Below are positions 12,025 through 23,878 of a DNA stretch of 64,000 nucleotides, one piece after another. Position numbers and translations under genes: made by a program. This stretch comes from Moniliophthora roreri (taxonomy: Eukaryota; Basidiomycota; Agaricomycetes; Agaricales; Marasmiaceae). A model generated the notes under the pieces. The model saw only the letters and a program-made list of their open reading frames with translations. It was not told where the DNA came from and ran no database searches. The number at the start of each line of letters is the position of its first letter. Within the stretch, counting starts at the first letter, position 1. The stretch lies in the NCBI GenBank assembly GCA_001466705.2, contig LATX02000046.1, positions 682,001-746,000 of the forward strand. Reading direction: 5' to 3'.

Positions 12025-12650
12025 GCACTTATATTGGGCACGAGTGCTGTTATCGAAGGAAATGAATGTATCGAATATGTAAAACCACACATATATTAGA
12101 AGGCCTTGGTTGGCACACCATGAGGACGTGGGAGCGGCCTGGAGAAGTAGCCCGATTAAATAGATGCATTGTCGTGTTAATACATTAATCAAATAGTACT
12201 ACTATTAGTTTCTCCTATAACACTCTCGTTAGGATCGCAACGGCGTCAATATATCCCTTTAAAATTTGGTACTAGCGGTCCTCCAGGATCCACGCAAGCT
12301 CTTATAACCGAATTGATGCTGCACATCAGGCACCGAGTGCAACTTCTGGGATTACCAGTCAAACACCACAATGTCGTACCGAAGGATGCACCGCCTTCGT
12401 CGTGAATCACTTTGCCGTCTTGGTCGATATGGTGAATTCGAGTAAATTTCGACTTTGCCTTGTGTTGACAAAAGTATGTATTTGGACTGCGCTTGCGGAA
12501 TTCCAACACCCTTTATCTTGGGCACTAAAGAAACGACGAATGGCCCGGAAGTCGTCCCGTTCATTCCTCGCCATTCTACTCTTTCGGGGATGTCTCTGAG
12601 TCGATACCAACGAAAGCGGATCCTCACTTACCCGCGGATGTATGGAATGA
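12025..12650. other. Intergenic, unclear coding content
   Basis: Downstream of HOM2. Several overlapping frames of 65-105 codons exist on both strands (e.g. minus 12246-12509), none with a recognised motif or a decisive splice partner. Confidence 0.35.
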
Positions 12651-13046
12651 CAACTCTGGACAACGTATCGTCTGCTCTCTCTCAGTGTCCCAGATCCATC
12701 CATACCCGAATCGCGTGTGACACAAAACTTCTGGTTAAACCCATCCAATGCCAATGCACCGTACAAGCCTGAAGACCCAGATTATGCCCTGCAGAAGTTT
12801 ATAGGTTCACCCATCCATTTTCTTTTGGATTCGGACCCGTTAGTCGCGAGGCTGACGGGGAGAACGAGGGCCGAACGATCTCAGGCACCAGATGACAAAG
12901 GAAAGGAAATAGCATGCTCTGAAGTCAAAATAGCGGTAAGAGAGAACGGTTTATTGAGACAATACTCCTATTGTCTTGCTTGGGAAGCGTCAGGACCGAT
13001 GAAGCTCTGGGACCTTTGCAGAGATGACACGTTCAACAAAGTTTGA
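12651..13046 (+). CDS. Possible 3' exon of an unrecognised gene
   Basis: Stop-free frame ending with TGA at 13044-13046. It contains YALQKFIGSPIHFLLDSDP and ends in MKLWDLCRDDTFNKV, a more protein-like composition than the shadow frames. A preceding frame (12455-12772) reads LTYPRMYGMTTLDN and could hold an upstream exon, but I could not fix a start or splice sites. No family recognised. It lies between HOM2 and the contig-overlap region, where assembly quality is doubtful. Confidence 0.28.
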   Translation, partial: QLWTTYRLLSLSVPDPSIPESRVTQNFWLNPSNANAPYKPEDPDYALQKFIGSPIHFLLDSDPLVARLTGRTRAERSQAPDDKGKEIACSEVKIAVRENGLLRQYSYCLAWEASGPMKLWDLCRDDTFNKV

Positions 13047-13341
13047 GTTCTCTCCGATGGTTGGTTTTTGCGGTATTTACCAATATTTTGGGGCGTTCCG
13101 ATAGTGGCCAGAGAGCTAGGAGTCGACATGGAAGGGAAATCATGGTAGAGGTAGGGAGTACTTAAAGTGCCCGTGAGAATATACGCAACGTCTCCTTGAA
13201 GCCCTACTACTACTACTCTCTTGTCGCCAAAATGTTATTTATAGAAAGGTACACTGATCATCTAATGTAGTAATCTGTACATCAAACACTTTCTCTTATG
13301 AAAAACACTTGCCAGCACCTCAAGTACTACTACTGCCCAAC

Positions 13342-14019
13342 GCAAACAGCCTTCCATTAAACTTCATGACAGCTGGAAGTAAGAGGAAAGAATGTATATC
13401 AGGTTGAAGGAAATGGTGGGTATTTTGACAACGTTGAACGATGTTTCAGCATCAGCTGCAATGTCTCAACTACTCCACGGAAGGCAAAGTGATGGAAGTG
13501 CGGAAGGTACCACTCCCTAGCTTCGACGCCATCGGGTAGCCTAGAAACTACGCTCCAATCATTGTAGAGTTTCCGCATAGCATCATACCAATCGTCCAGA
13601 AGAGGTTTCATTTGCTCTGTAATGGGACTGTTTCCAGCAGATGGACGAAGTTCGTGGAGGACTGAATTCTTGGAAGCAGCAGAATTGACCAATTGGCCTT
13701 GCCATCTCTTTTCTTTTATGGAATGTGTACGGTTCAATCCATTGAACATCACCGCCCATAGGGTGACCCAAAAAAAAGAGTGAAGATCGTCCACTGGAGA
13801 CTGCAGGTATTGGTCATCTGATCGTTCCATGGCAGTCTGAAGATAAAAAGACATAAACTCCAGGGTGCCCTATCAGTGTCGTTAGCACATTAATGCAAAG
13901 GGTCGCGAATAAGTCACTCACTGATCGGGTGCGCCAATTGTGTGTCTCGTCGAAGTAAGTCTCCCACTTTGCAGCCATATCGCCGTCTGTCAAAATTCCC
14001 TTGCAGTCGTCGGTGATTC
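13342..14019 (-). repeat. First copy of a 678-bp direct repeat: duplicate 3' end of the FunK1 gene
   Basis: Position 14020 is an N. The 678 bases before it (13342-14019) align without indels to the 678 bases after it (14021-14698), with about ten substitutions. This copy contains the FunK1 last exon (13399-13869, stop-free, 156 codons plus stop) and the end of the preceding exon, then stops at the N. Since the repeat begins exactly at the base that follows the N and ends exactly at the N, it looks like overlapping contig ends that were not merged, perhaps two alleles of a dikaryon. A real tandem duplication is possible but less likely. Confidence 0.8.
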
Positions 14020-14020
14020 N

Positions 14021-14698
14021 GCAAACAGCCTTCCATTAAACTTCATGACAGCTGGAAGTAAGAGGAAAGAATGTATATCAGGTTGAAGGAAATGGTGGGT
14101 ATTTTGACAATATTGAATGATGTTTCAGCATCAGCTGCAATGTCTCAACTACTCCACGGAAGGCAAAGTGATGGAAGTGCGGAAGGTACCACTCCCTAGC
14201 TTCGACGCCATCGGGTAGCCTAGAAACTACGCTCCAATCATTGTAGAGTTTCCGCATAGCATCATACCAATCGTCCAGAAGAGGTTTCATTTGCTCTGTA
14301 ATGGGACTGTTTCCAGCAGATGGACGAAGTTCGTGGAGGACTGAATTCTTGGAAGCAGCAGAATTGACCAATTGGCCTTGCCATCTCTTTTCTTTTATGG
14401 AACGTGTACGGTTCAATCCATTGAACATCACCGCCCATAGGGTGACCCAAAAAAAAGAGTGAAGGTCATCCACTGGAGACTGCAGGTATTGGTCATCTGA
14501 TCGTTCCATGGCAGTCTGAAGATAAAAAGACATAAACTCCGGGGTGCCCTATCAGTGTCGTTAGCACATTGATGCAGAGGGTCGCGAATGAGTCACTCAC
14601 TGATCGGGTGCGCCAATTGTGTGTCTCGTCGAAGTAAGTCTCCCACTTTGCAGCCATATCGCCGTCTGTCAAAATTCCCTTGCAGTCGTCGGTGATTC
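14021..14698 (-). repeat. Second copy of the 678-bp direct repeat
   Basis: Partner of 13342-14019 across the N at 14020. This copy is continuous with the rest of the FunK1 gene. Confidence 0.8.
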
Positions 14699-16984
14699 CC
14701 AGCTTTCCGACCAACTCCTTGATCTGTGTAGCATAATTGGCTGTTCCCGAGGATGCGGTTGCAATGGCAGATGCCACTGCAGAACTTGTTGGCATTCCTT
14801 CCACTGTAATATCAGGGGTGTCGACAGTCTCTGCACCGCAGGAAGACATGGCTGGAGGTGTGTGAGGGACTTGGGTGTCATCAACAGACAGCTCCTCCAT
14901 CTTGGAAACCAGAGAGTCGTCTTGTTTTGCAAAGGCTTCTAGAATTTCGAAAGGCTTCATCTTTACTGGCTTTTCCAATTGTAGCACGTTCCCGATGCTG
15001 ACATCTCGGTGCATGTAACCGTGTTGGTAATAAGTCAACCACCCTAGGAATGGAGCTTCAATCAATGACTGGGGCGGTCAAAAATTGAACATACCAAGCA
15101 AGGCGTGAACAATTGCTTCACATAATGCCCAGGAACTCGTCGCAGAAAGAAGTGAGAGTCCGACGGCACCAAGTAAAACAATGTGAGCAGCTCGGTAGTT
15201 TGGGTGCTCTGGGCAATCGCGAACGTCGTGTGAGAATACCTTCCACCATGCATTCCCGATGGATTCGGGATTGTCGGCGGGTAGAAAGATGTTGTTGGAT
15301 ACAAGTAAACCAGATGGATCCATCGGTCCGTAAGAGTAAATGTGAGAGGGTGTGCCGAAAGCGCCGCAAGTGGCTTTCATTAGTTCGCCTTCGACGTCGT
15401 CTTTGTCATCCGGCCAATACAGCTTCAGGATAAGGGTCTTCAACAATGCTGCTTGTATCCCTATTGGTAGAAGTCCGGTAGAGATCCTGAGAGGCTGCGT
15501 GTACTTCAGGGACAACCGTACATTGCCTGGAATAATCCAAGGAAGATCTGTCATGTGGAGGATCAGCGAAATTTATCGAGTTCATAGATCATCTGGACAT
15601 ACCTGAGACGACTGGCTCATCCGCCATAGCTGCGGAACTCTGTTCGTCACCTCGTTCTGAGCAATGAGAATGCCCTCCGGTCTGTTCTGCTGCGTCACTG
15701 ACTTTTGAGGTGGAGGTGCCTACACAGGAGTTTAATAGATGCAAAAGCATCGAACAACCTCAATATACCTACGACATTGATGCCTTTCCTGTTCGTCGCA
15801 CTTGATTCTGGCTTCCTTCCTCGCTGAGAAGGACGAGAGACTCCTGCACTGCCTGCTGCTGATTGTTCCGTGGGCTGCATGGTTGCAGGCTTGGCTTGCA
15901 GTCTTGCGGATTTTCTCTCCGCACGAGCCGATGGCACAAGTTGAGGAGATACTTCCGGTTCTTCAGAGGCATTGGTAGGTGACACGAGGGCGACCAAAGT
16001 TGCTCGGCTGCGAATCGCTATCGTGTGATACAGGGTTTTCACCACCTTTAATGTGACGTGTTTCTTGCCCATATCGTCTGAGGGAACCGCAAATTCCTTG
16101 CCCGTGGAGAAACTGCTGAAGCCGGCGTGATACGGTTCCGTCCATAGCAATATTGTGAGAATCAATCGATACGCATCTTTTCGCCCCTCTTGATCGTCCA
16201 GATTGATGTCTTTCGACGCCGTGCACCCTCCGCGATGGAAGATGAGGAAACGCAAGGACTTTGACTTCTGGTTGAAACCAAGAACTAGCGACCACGAACG
16301 AGTTGGGCTCGCGCTAAATAGACAACAGCCGTAAACGGCAGCTTGTTTTAACAACTGGCGCCAATTGCTTTTGATTTCAGCCGGCAGATCGAGCTGGGGG
16401 ATGCCTTCATGGTTGGATGTGTTCCAACATAGCTTGGCAACGCCGTCTTGAAGACCTCGTCCACCAGCACAGTCCAGTTTCAGTGGATGTGAGCCTTCTA
16501 CACCATCCGCCATCTGTTTGTCGTATACAACGAACCGCAAGTTGGAATACCACCGCTCATCACGGGAGGGAGCACCTGGCTGAGAGTCCAAGGCAGAATG
16601 ACATTTGTCGATACATGTGTTCAGGAATGTGACGAATAATGGATAGGACTCCCTCTCCGAACCATTAGGTGCCCATTCGAACATCGTGTTCGAAAGATCG
16701 GAAGTGACTTGGTCTAGGGCTTGCTGAAAGAATGGGTAATCCACTGAACAATCGCACTTGCCGAGGTCTTCACAGCTCTCGACATCCTCGGCGTCAACAC
16801 CTTCTCTCAACGTCTTGGGCGAGAGCATGCGGGAGATAGTGAGAGAATCGAACTCCCATGTGTGGGCACCTATCTCGACTTCGCAGTCACCCATCATTTG
16901 ATCTTGACTTCGAGGAGGGGTAGCGTGTTGTGACCCAGTGTCCGAGCTGCGCATTCCTTGGGTAGATGTGAGTTGTTGTGACAT
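14078..16984 (-). CDS. FunK1-type fungal protein kinase
   Basis: Five exons in phase: 16984-15769, 15719-15603, 15547-15095, 15043-14601, 14548-14078; 899 residues. FunK1 kinases are a family expanded in Basidiomycota, of poorly known role. N-terminal part: VDYPFFQQALDQVTSDLSNT and NLRFVVYDKQMADGVEGSHP, typical of the region before the kinase fold. Kinase core: GYMHRDVSIGNVLQLE (catalytic loop HRD..N), ILTDGDMAAKW in place of DFG, GTPEFMSFYLQTAM (APE-like), then DDLHSFFWVTLWAVMFN. An insert of about 120 residues rich in Ala/Ser/Thr separates the HRD loop from the DxD motif. Active-site residues appear present. The 3' end is duplicated at 13342-14019, probably by misassembly. Confidence 0.9.
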
Positions 16985-17294
16985 AGCGTCTGTTTAGACC
17001 TGGTTATGTACCTTGATGTTGGAGGACAGAGTTACGTAGGTGGTGGGGATGTTATTTGGTTTCAAGGTTCGTGTTGACAGACGGAGGTTCGTTTGTTCGG
17101 ATCGGCGTCTTGGGATGTATTGCGAGCACAGAGAAAGGCTGGGTGTCGAAGAGGACGCGTATTAGTCGGAATCTGAGACGAAGAGCACTGTCAACGAACC
17201 TGGTACTAAGGAGTGCCAGGAAATGATGATGGACGACGAGAACAAAGAGGTGCCGCGGCAATCAGACGCTTCACGCTCTTCACGCTCAGTAGGG

Positions 17295-17996
17295 CTCCTA
17301 GCGGATCGGATGATCCGTCGTCATCCGAGCGATGAGAGGTCGGATTCGGATGGCGGATGGGCTCCTCGACGAGCACCATCCGACGGATGACATCCGACCA
17401 ATCCGACGATGAGCGGCGGATGGATCACGTGGTGCAGACAGTTGTCGTTGGGCCTCGTTAGGTCGACCAGAGTCGTGCCCGGGGCTTTCCATGGCTACTT
17501 TTTTGACCTTCATAGCAGTAGTGGGTGATATATCAGCCATTATCTGTCTATCTGACTAACCTTTGACTTGTATTTTAGCTGTTTTGGGTACAATATATGA
17601 ACTTGTCTTGACTCTGTACACAACAAATTAAATAGGTATAATTCGGACACTCGGAATCAACTTGGAATGCCGCACAACTAGATCAATGTCCCGCACCTGA
17701 GAGCCCTGTCTGTTCTCCCTCCCTCCGAGTGGCTCCAAACATCATATTCTCAACATAACATCACATCTTGAGGGTCTATAGGGTAGCTTGAGATTTGCCG
17801 AAGGGATTGGAGGTGAACAAGGAGACAATACTGACGGGGAAGCAAAATTTTCACCGTGGGAGGGAGGTTTCATTGAGAAGCGCTGGCTTAGCGCCCATCC
17901 GTCGGATTATCGGACCATCCGCCGATGCGGATTGCTCTCTCAATCACCATCCGAACGGATGAATCCATATCCGATCCTAATCCGATCCGCTAGGAG
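17295..17996. mobile_element. 702-bp element with perfect 17-bp terminal inverted repeats (MITE-like)
   Basis: CTCCTAGCGGATCGGAT at 17295-17311 is the exact reverse complement of 17980-17996. Both ends are followed inward by about 100 bp dense in CATCCGAC/GGATGG-type motifs in both orientations (17300-17420 and 17885-17990). The interior has no open reading frame above 80 codons and no transposase. The structure fits a non-autonomous DNA transposon. I could not identify a convincing target-site duplication, so ends may extend a few bases and the superfamily is open. Confidence 0.65.
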
Positions 17997-18076
17997 GTCC
18001 CTCAGGGACAGCGCTGCACATCGAGATGACAGAATTGGCGTCTGGGTTGTTGTACTAGACGTGCTTTTCAACGTGA

Positions 18077-18300
18077 TCCCCACAACCCAGCTCGTCCTTC
18101 AATGTTCAACCACCATCCTCGCACCCTTCGCTACTCGACCACGTATCCACGACTCGCAAGTCTCCGTCAGAGGCCGAAGCATGCTCAACCACGTCCATGG
18201 TAATCAAGTCAACCACAACAATCACACAATAAATGCAAAAGCAGTTCATATCCATGGAGACGACATAAAAACCAGAGTGCACAACACACATTGTCGGTTT
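18077..18300 (+). pseudogene. Orphan 5' region and first exon of the array gene family
   Basis: The sequence matches the leader of the four array genes (CCCCACAACCCAGC, then CACCCTTCGCT). It is followed by MLNHVHGNQVNHNNHTINAK and HIHGDD, the family's exon-1 motif, then diverges near 18300. No exon 2 follows. A relic 5.6 kb upstream of the first full gene shows the family occupied this side of the locus earlier. Confidence 0.65.
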
Positions 18301-21300
18301 CCAGACGAGAAGCATATCACGAGAACATGAAGCGTTGGATAGAGGCACAATTACGATTAAAGACTGTTACATGTATACCCGAACCTAATGTACTGTATCT
18401 TAGAGCGGGAATTATAGGTCACTTTGCCTAGCGGCTCAGAGCATTGAATCACCTCTTTACCCTCATCTCCAGCGGATGTTAAACATGTGAGTAAACAGTA
18501 GGCATAGCAACAAGACGAAGAACGCTAGGACACACCTCTTAATTCTCTTCCCTATTGAGTACCCAGTGAAAGTAAATGGCTCACTGCCCAGATTGGGATT
18601 CATAAGCGGCATGGGTGTCAAGCTCAACGCCACTCATTCAGCACTTGAGCCTATTCTTGATAACATGTTCGGATGCGCATAGGTACGAGCACGACACAAC
18701 CTAAGAAAGGAGGCAAAAACGCGCATTAGCCGTATATCTGGTAATTCTAAGGCGACAAAACTCACCTCGCCAAACACGTGTAGGTTTCCTATACCTCTAT
18801 GGAGAAGACAATTAGTAAGAGGATGACATGAGACGAAAGACAAATCATACCTTGTGCAAACGATGTGTGCCGATTGTAACATGTACCGGGACGTGTTGGG
18901 ATTCGGTGGTCCTTCAACGTCAAGGGAACTTGAATTGTTCACTGATTGTTCGGATCATAGTCGAAAGCCCAGAGTTTTGTCCTTTTCACCGCCGAAACGA
19001 GTTTCAGATATACATGGATCGAGGAAGGGGCATGCTAGCTGGGTGTTGGTTATAGCAGAGTTTAAGGCTGGTAGAGCTTGGCGTCGAGTCGCGGCCGATC
19101 ATCCTAAACCGCTACGATGAGGTATTGAGACGCTAAACGGTAAGCATCAGAAAGATGACAAGACGGAAGAAAAAACTGCCAGTGTACCCTTCTCGCCCAG
19201 CAGAGACTCTGATTGGGAATCGAAAGTGACGGCCGAAGCTCGACGGCTGGATAAGTAGGGTAGCTTGGCTGGGGCTGACGACGACGGTCTACCGAGCTTG
19301 ATACTGCTCATCCCGAGTTGAATTGCAGCATGCTGAAAATACCCAATCAATATCGTATCATCGAGGCATCGACGTTTTCCATTAGGCCACTATTCTGACG
19401 ACACATAGATGCGGGCTGGCCTTGGTTGGATCCACTGGGTACGAGTTGATGCCACTTATGACCAACTTTAAAGCAAGCATTAGAGCTACACAGCACCAAG
19501 CCAAAAAACCAAACACCAGTATTTCCCGATTCACCGACTCCTGCTACATATTCAAGCTTGGCAATGGTGTACGCTGAGCAACAGAGCTAGATCTCTGTTA
19601 GACGCACAACCGTAGCCTTTAATGGGTGAAAAGACGGACCCTCTACCCGAAGCCGGAGGCATGAGTACTGAGCTTCCATTGTGCAGTCTTCCCGACTCGA
19701 AGATTGAGATATTGAGCTCGACAAAGATGTTGATGGTTTATGTGGGCCTTCACGTGTTGGGCGGACCTTCAACGGAGAAAAGGTCAATAATTGACGAAAG
19801 TGAATGAATCGCGTCGAAGATTGGGGCCGTTTAGTACTAGGTCCTTCATATGGGAAGAACATTGAGAGTTGAGCCTAGATGATCGGTTAGTAGCACACGA
19901 ACCTGGGGAGAAGACACGCGCACCCTGCTAGATTTCAAGCTATTGTGTCTACGTCCAGATGGAACTTGGTACGAAGATTAAGAGTTAATGTTGCTTGCTG
20001 AGGGGTTGAGGAGGCGAGGCCGAAATTATTTTCTGTCGTCTCAATTACAACCTCATGAACGGTATCGGAATGCTGACTGCTGTACTTTGTTAGTATGGAG
20101 AATCGAGAAACACATCAATAAACGCGCCTTGAGTCCGACTTGCCAATCCAGATAGTGCAAGAAAGCGAATGAATAATGTGGGTATACCCAGTTGGTTATT
20201 CTGGGGTTCCAGAGATACATAGATTCTGTTGCAGTAGCTCGACAGAGGGCAATGTCGTTCTATGGCGTTCAGCTCGATGAAGACAGGGTCGTCGTCGTCG
20301 ACAAACGCTTGACACGGACTCGGATCAGTCTCGGCGTCTTTCTTCCTTTCCTTTACCACCATCGTTCACCTTGCTGCTTCAAACTTTAGGAAGACGAAGC
20401 TATAGGTATGTACTACTCTTACAATAATCTTTCTTGCTAGAATGCTTAATTCAGTCCTCTTCCAGACCTTCTCAGAACACTTCAACGCCTGCCAACGCCA
20501 AAACACGATCCTCCTTCCCTCCGCTCCATAATCCCACACTACTATCAAGACAATCGATCTTTTGATTTAGCCTTGGACACTGTGCCGAGAAGACAACGAC
20601 AGCATACCTTTGCTGCTCCAGCTGGTTCTCCCAAACAGGCCCAACTCGATACGCGCTAGCTGATCGCACATTCACCAGTTCCCGTCAACGACAAAGTTCC
20701 CAATTCGCTCCTGCTATCCCAACTCCTACATGTAGACAATGGACCTCTCTGCTTGGCTTTGAAAAGATAACAAAATCAGGGCGGCCTCTCACGTCAGGAC
20801 AACCGTACCTTCACTCTCACAAGCCATAAATGACTCCGGATAACTTCTTCGCAGTCTTCTCAGTCTCACGAAAACCCGTATTCGGTAGTACGGTGTCTAA
20901 TCATCGACTGTTTTCCTACTTCTGACTCAAAAGCGATAGGTAATGCCCGAAGTAACATATGAGTTCTGTTTTCTGTTTGGGTTTTGCACTAACGAAATGG
21001 CTTCATCCAAGAGCAGCAAGATTGGAGCAGCCGTTGCCTACTCAAGATGTCATACCCGCATCAGTTATCCAATTTGTCCTCTCAGGTGTGTCATATATTC
21101 TGCTTTGCTCCTTCCTTGCTATTTCTCAAACATTGTATCCAGAATATCAATATCCGTCAATTAGAACATCAACTAGCTCCAGCACAACTCGACGACGTAT
21201 GCCACAGTAGTTACATGTCTGAATGCGAATATCCCTTCAGTTCAGCCGATCTAACAGAGAATGAAGCGAGGCTCACCGCCTCATCAGTGGAATCGTATCC

Positions 21301-22490
21301 ACAAGTCTTCAGACCGTCACTAGCTATTGCCAGAACTACAGAGGTGTTGATCTTTTAGGGGGCCCTGCACCGGCTCCAGCCTGAGCGTCTCGGTTAAGTC
21401 ATCGTTTTGTGCTTGCCCACCAAATATAGGAAGCGCTTTTTTCTACAAGTCGCTCATACCAGCTTCAGCTTCAACACTCGTCCTCGGAAACGCATCAAGA
21501 TTCCCTCAACACTCAACACAATCTTTTCCTAGGACGCGCGATGCGGGTGAAGAACTCGGCAGCGTCAGTCGTACTTTTTCGCTTCAGCGAGGTTTCGTGG
21601 CTGAGATGTTTACATCCAGGTACTGAGTCCCCTGCATCTAGGTCAACTCGTCCGTTGGAAGGGCACTGGTGTTTTTCGTGGGTACGTCTCCCTCCAGCAT
21701 TCTTCCACGCCACTCATACGTCTTCGGTTTCCAGACGACTAGAAACGCAAGACATAGGAGACATGAAAGATAACGTCATGTTAGATAGAAGTACAGGCGC
21801 ACATAATTAAAGACACGAATGTTATACATATTCCTCGAGTCCAATCCTTGAATGGGAAGTGTAATCTTTAGAGCGTCAAATCACTCCATTATCCCCATTC
21901 TCGGCAACTCCAGTGAGATTTTGACTTGCGATGGAAAGTATGATTAGGAGTAGGAAGAGGCTGAGACGAGCAGGAGCTGAAGCACACCTTCCGGCCTGAG
22001 ATCTGACAGCCGAAAGCGGTATATCATGGACGAATTGCGGGGTGCGTTCAACGAAACCCGATATCTATGGTCTATCCAAATCGTTGCTCCTTTCCAGCTC
22101 GGCGGCAAGATGCTGAAATAGTCCGTTTTTGATTTTATTTTCAGGTGAAAATTGACCTTCTAAAGCACACATTAGTCATATACCTAATGATACCGAGAGA
22201 ATAAAACTCGCTTCCTTGAATGTGGATGTCCATATCACTCATCCACTTCAAGCTCCGGCCCGTTTACGCTGAATACGAAGCTTGGCACTCTTCTACGGGA
22301 GAAGTCAGCGAGAGATGATATGAGCGGAGAGATAGAGCACACCTTGCGCTCAAGACGTATCTGAGAGTTCAGTGGTCCTTCAACGCGAAGGGACTGGAAT
22401 AATGCGAATCGCGACGGATATTCGCAGCAATCCGATAACCCGAAGTTGGTGTTGGTAAGACAATGAGGATGAGGACTGGGCCTAGGTGTT
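18301..22490. other. Decayed region with two diverged copies of an unrecognised sequence
   Basis: No intact gene. Stretches near 18300-18950 and 21725-22420 resemble each other: GGTTTCCAGACGA at 18297 and 21725, a CATTAGYC..ATA block at 18723 and 22168, and minus-strand peptides SSLDVEGPPNPN (~18930) and FQSLRVEGPLNS (~22390). A third VEGPS peptide lies near 19640 on the minus strand. These look like relics of one old minus-strand gene family that I do not recognise. Short frames at 20943-21358 (+) show no motif. Confidence 0.4.
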
Positions 22491-22496
22491 CGCCGT

Positions 22497-23540
22497 TCAG
22501 CTCCTAGAAACCAACGCGAGCATGACCATGGAACTCACATGTGCAGGTGCCCACAAAGACAGTGGGACAAATGCCTTCTCTTTCAACACGTTGTTCGAGT
22601 GCCGAGAGGAATGAAATCGTGTATCCAACGTTTGGCATTCTTGGGATGGACCAGATCCACGAACTTCTCGAACTATCATTGAGCTATCAGTATGACGTCG
22701 AAGTAGAAGGGTGAAAAGATAGACGCATGTCCTCGTCGATATTTGCACTTTCCTCAGCAAAAAATCCCCAATATCCTGAAAAGTCACTTTAGTCGTCTTG
22801 TGAATAGCATCCCAAATCCATAGAAGGGCCTTGGTAACCAATTGTGTGGATGGTGAGCGTAGCAATATGTTCTTGGTTGTATTGGTCAATGCGAGAGGTT
22901 ATTTTGCGTCCCTGGTAGTCGTCAAATAAGATGGGATTTAGGGGGAATGTCAATGAACTTGAAAACGTACCAATCATGTCCAACGATGACCAGCATGTCT
23001 ACCCTTCCGACACCGAAGCTATCGAGGCGATCGTTGACGATATGACTACCTTCGTACACTGCCCGTCTGCAGGCTTCGTTGTATCGCATTGGGAACGACG
23101 AGACCGGCCTCTCAGCTCGAAGTACGCTGCCTTTGGAACGTGTTAGTACAAAGCAATCAACGGCAAGTACGAGAGAACGTACATAATTATGCCAGTCGTA
23201 AAATGCCAAGGGACGCGAACGGGTTTGCTGCCAGCACACGGATGGAGATAATAGCATTTGTTGAAGACATGTTTGGCGTTATCATCTTTGCAGGCGGCTT
23301 CTGCGGTGGGGGAAGTGAGGAGGGAAGCAGGGTGATATCGGCCAAAAGATGCAAAATGGGTGGAGGATGCGGTACTGAAAGGGCAAATTCTGGTGCAGCG
23401 GGCGAAAGGATTGATGCGAAAAGACTGGGAGTTCAGAGATGATGAGGGAAGATCAAGACACGTTCCAAGAATTACACACCTGCTTTGGTTGCAAGAAACG
23501 TGTTCGATGAGAATGTGTGAGATAGCATTGAGTACCATTA
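22497..23540 (-). pseudogene. Epoxide hydrolase (alpha/beta hydrolase) pseudogene, oldest copy
   Basis: Read on the minus strand from about 23540 downward, broken frames give SFGVGRVDMLVIVGHDW (nucleophile motif GHDW retained), then YQGPSMDLGCYSQDD, then a remnant of the cap region near 22650. Stops and frameshifts separate the pieces. It is more diverged than the copies at 26.2, 29.5, 34.4 and 39.3 kb, but uniquely keeps the Asp of GHDW. Confidence 0.6.
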
Positions 23541-23878
23541 CAGGCCTAGGGTCAGTGTCGTAGTGAAGGTCAAATCACCAGTTAAGCGCCCATGGGTGAT
23601 CCTAGTCATTCCAACTTGGTACGTCTTCGCATCGTGTCTCCCATTCCAAGACTACACATATCGTCTGTTATAGTAATCCATAGCTCGAACGCTCTTCCCC
23701 TGCCAAAATGCTCAGCAGCGCCTCAAGTAGCACTATAGTCGCACTATCACCCAAGCGAACAGCATTCCATCAGACCCCACGACATGTAGCATGCTGAGAC
23801 AACAGTGCCTCATGTTCCCCACAACCTAGCTTGCCCTTCAACCATCCTCCCTCTCGCTCAATCACCTCCGACGCAGGA

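Noticed and set aside
13399..13869. A second, separate FunK1 gene
   Set aside because: Only the last exon and part of the one before it are present, and the copy ends at the N; a contig-overlap artefact explains it better.
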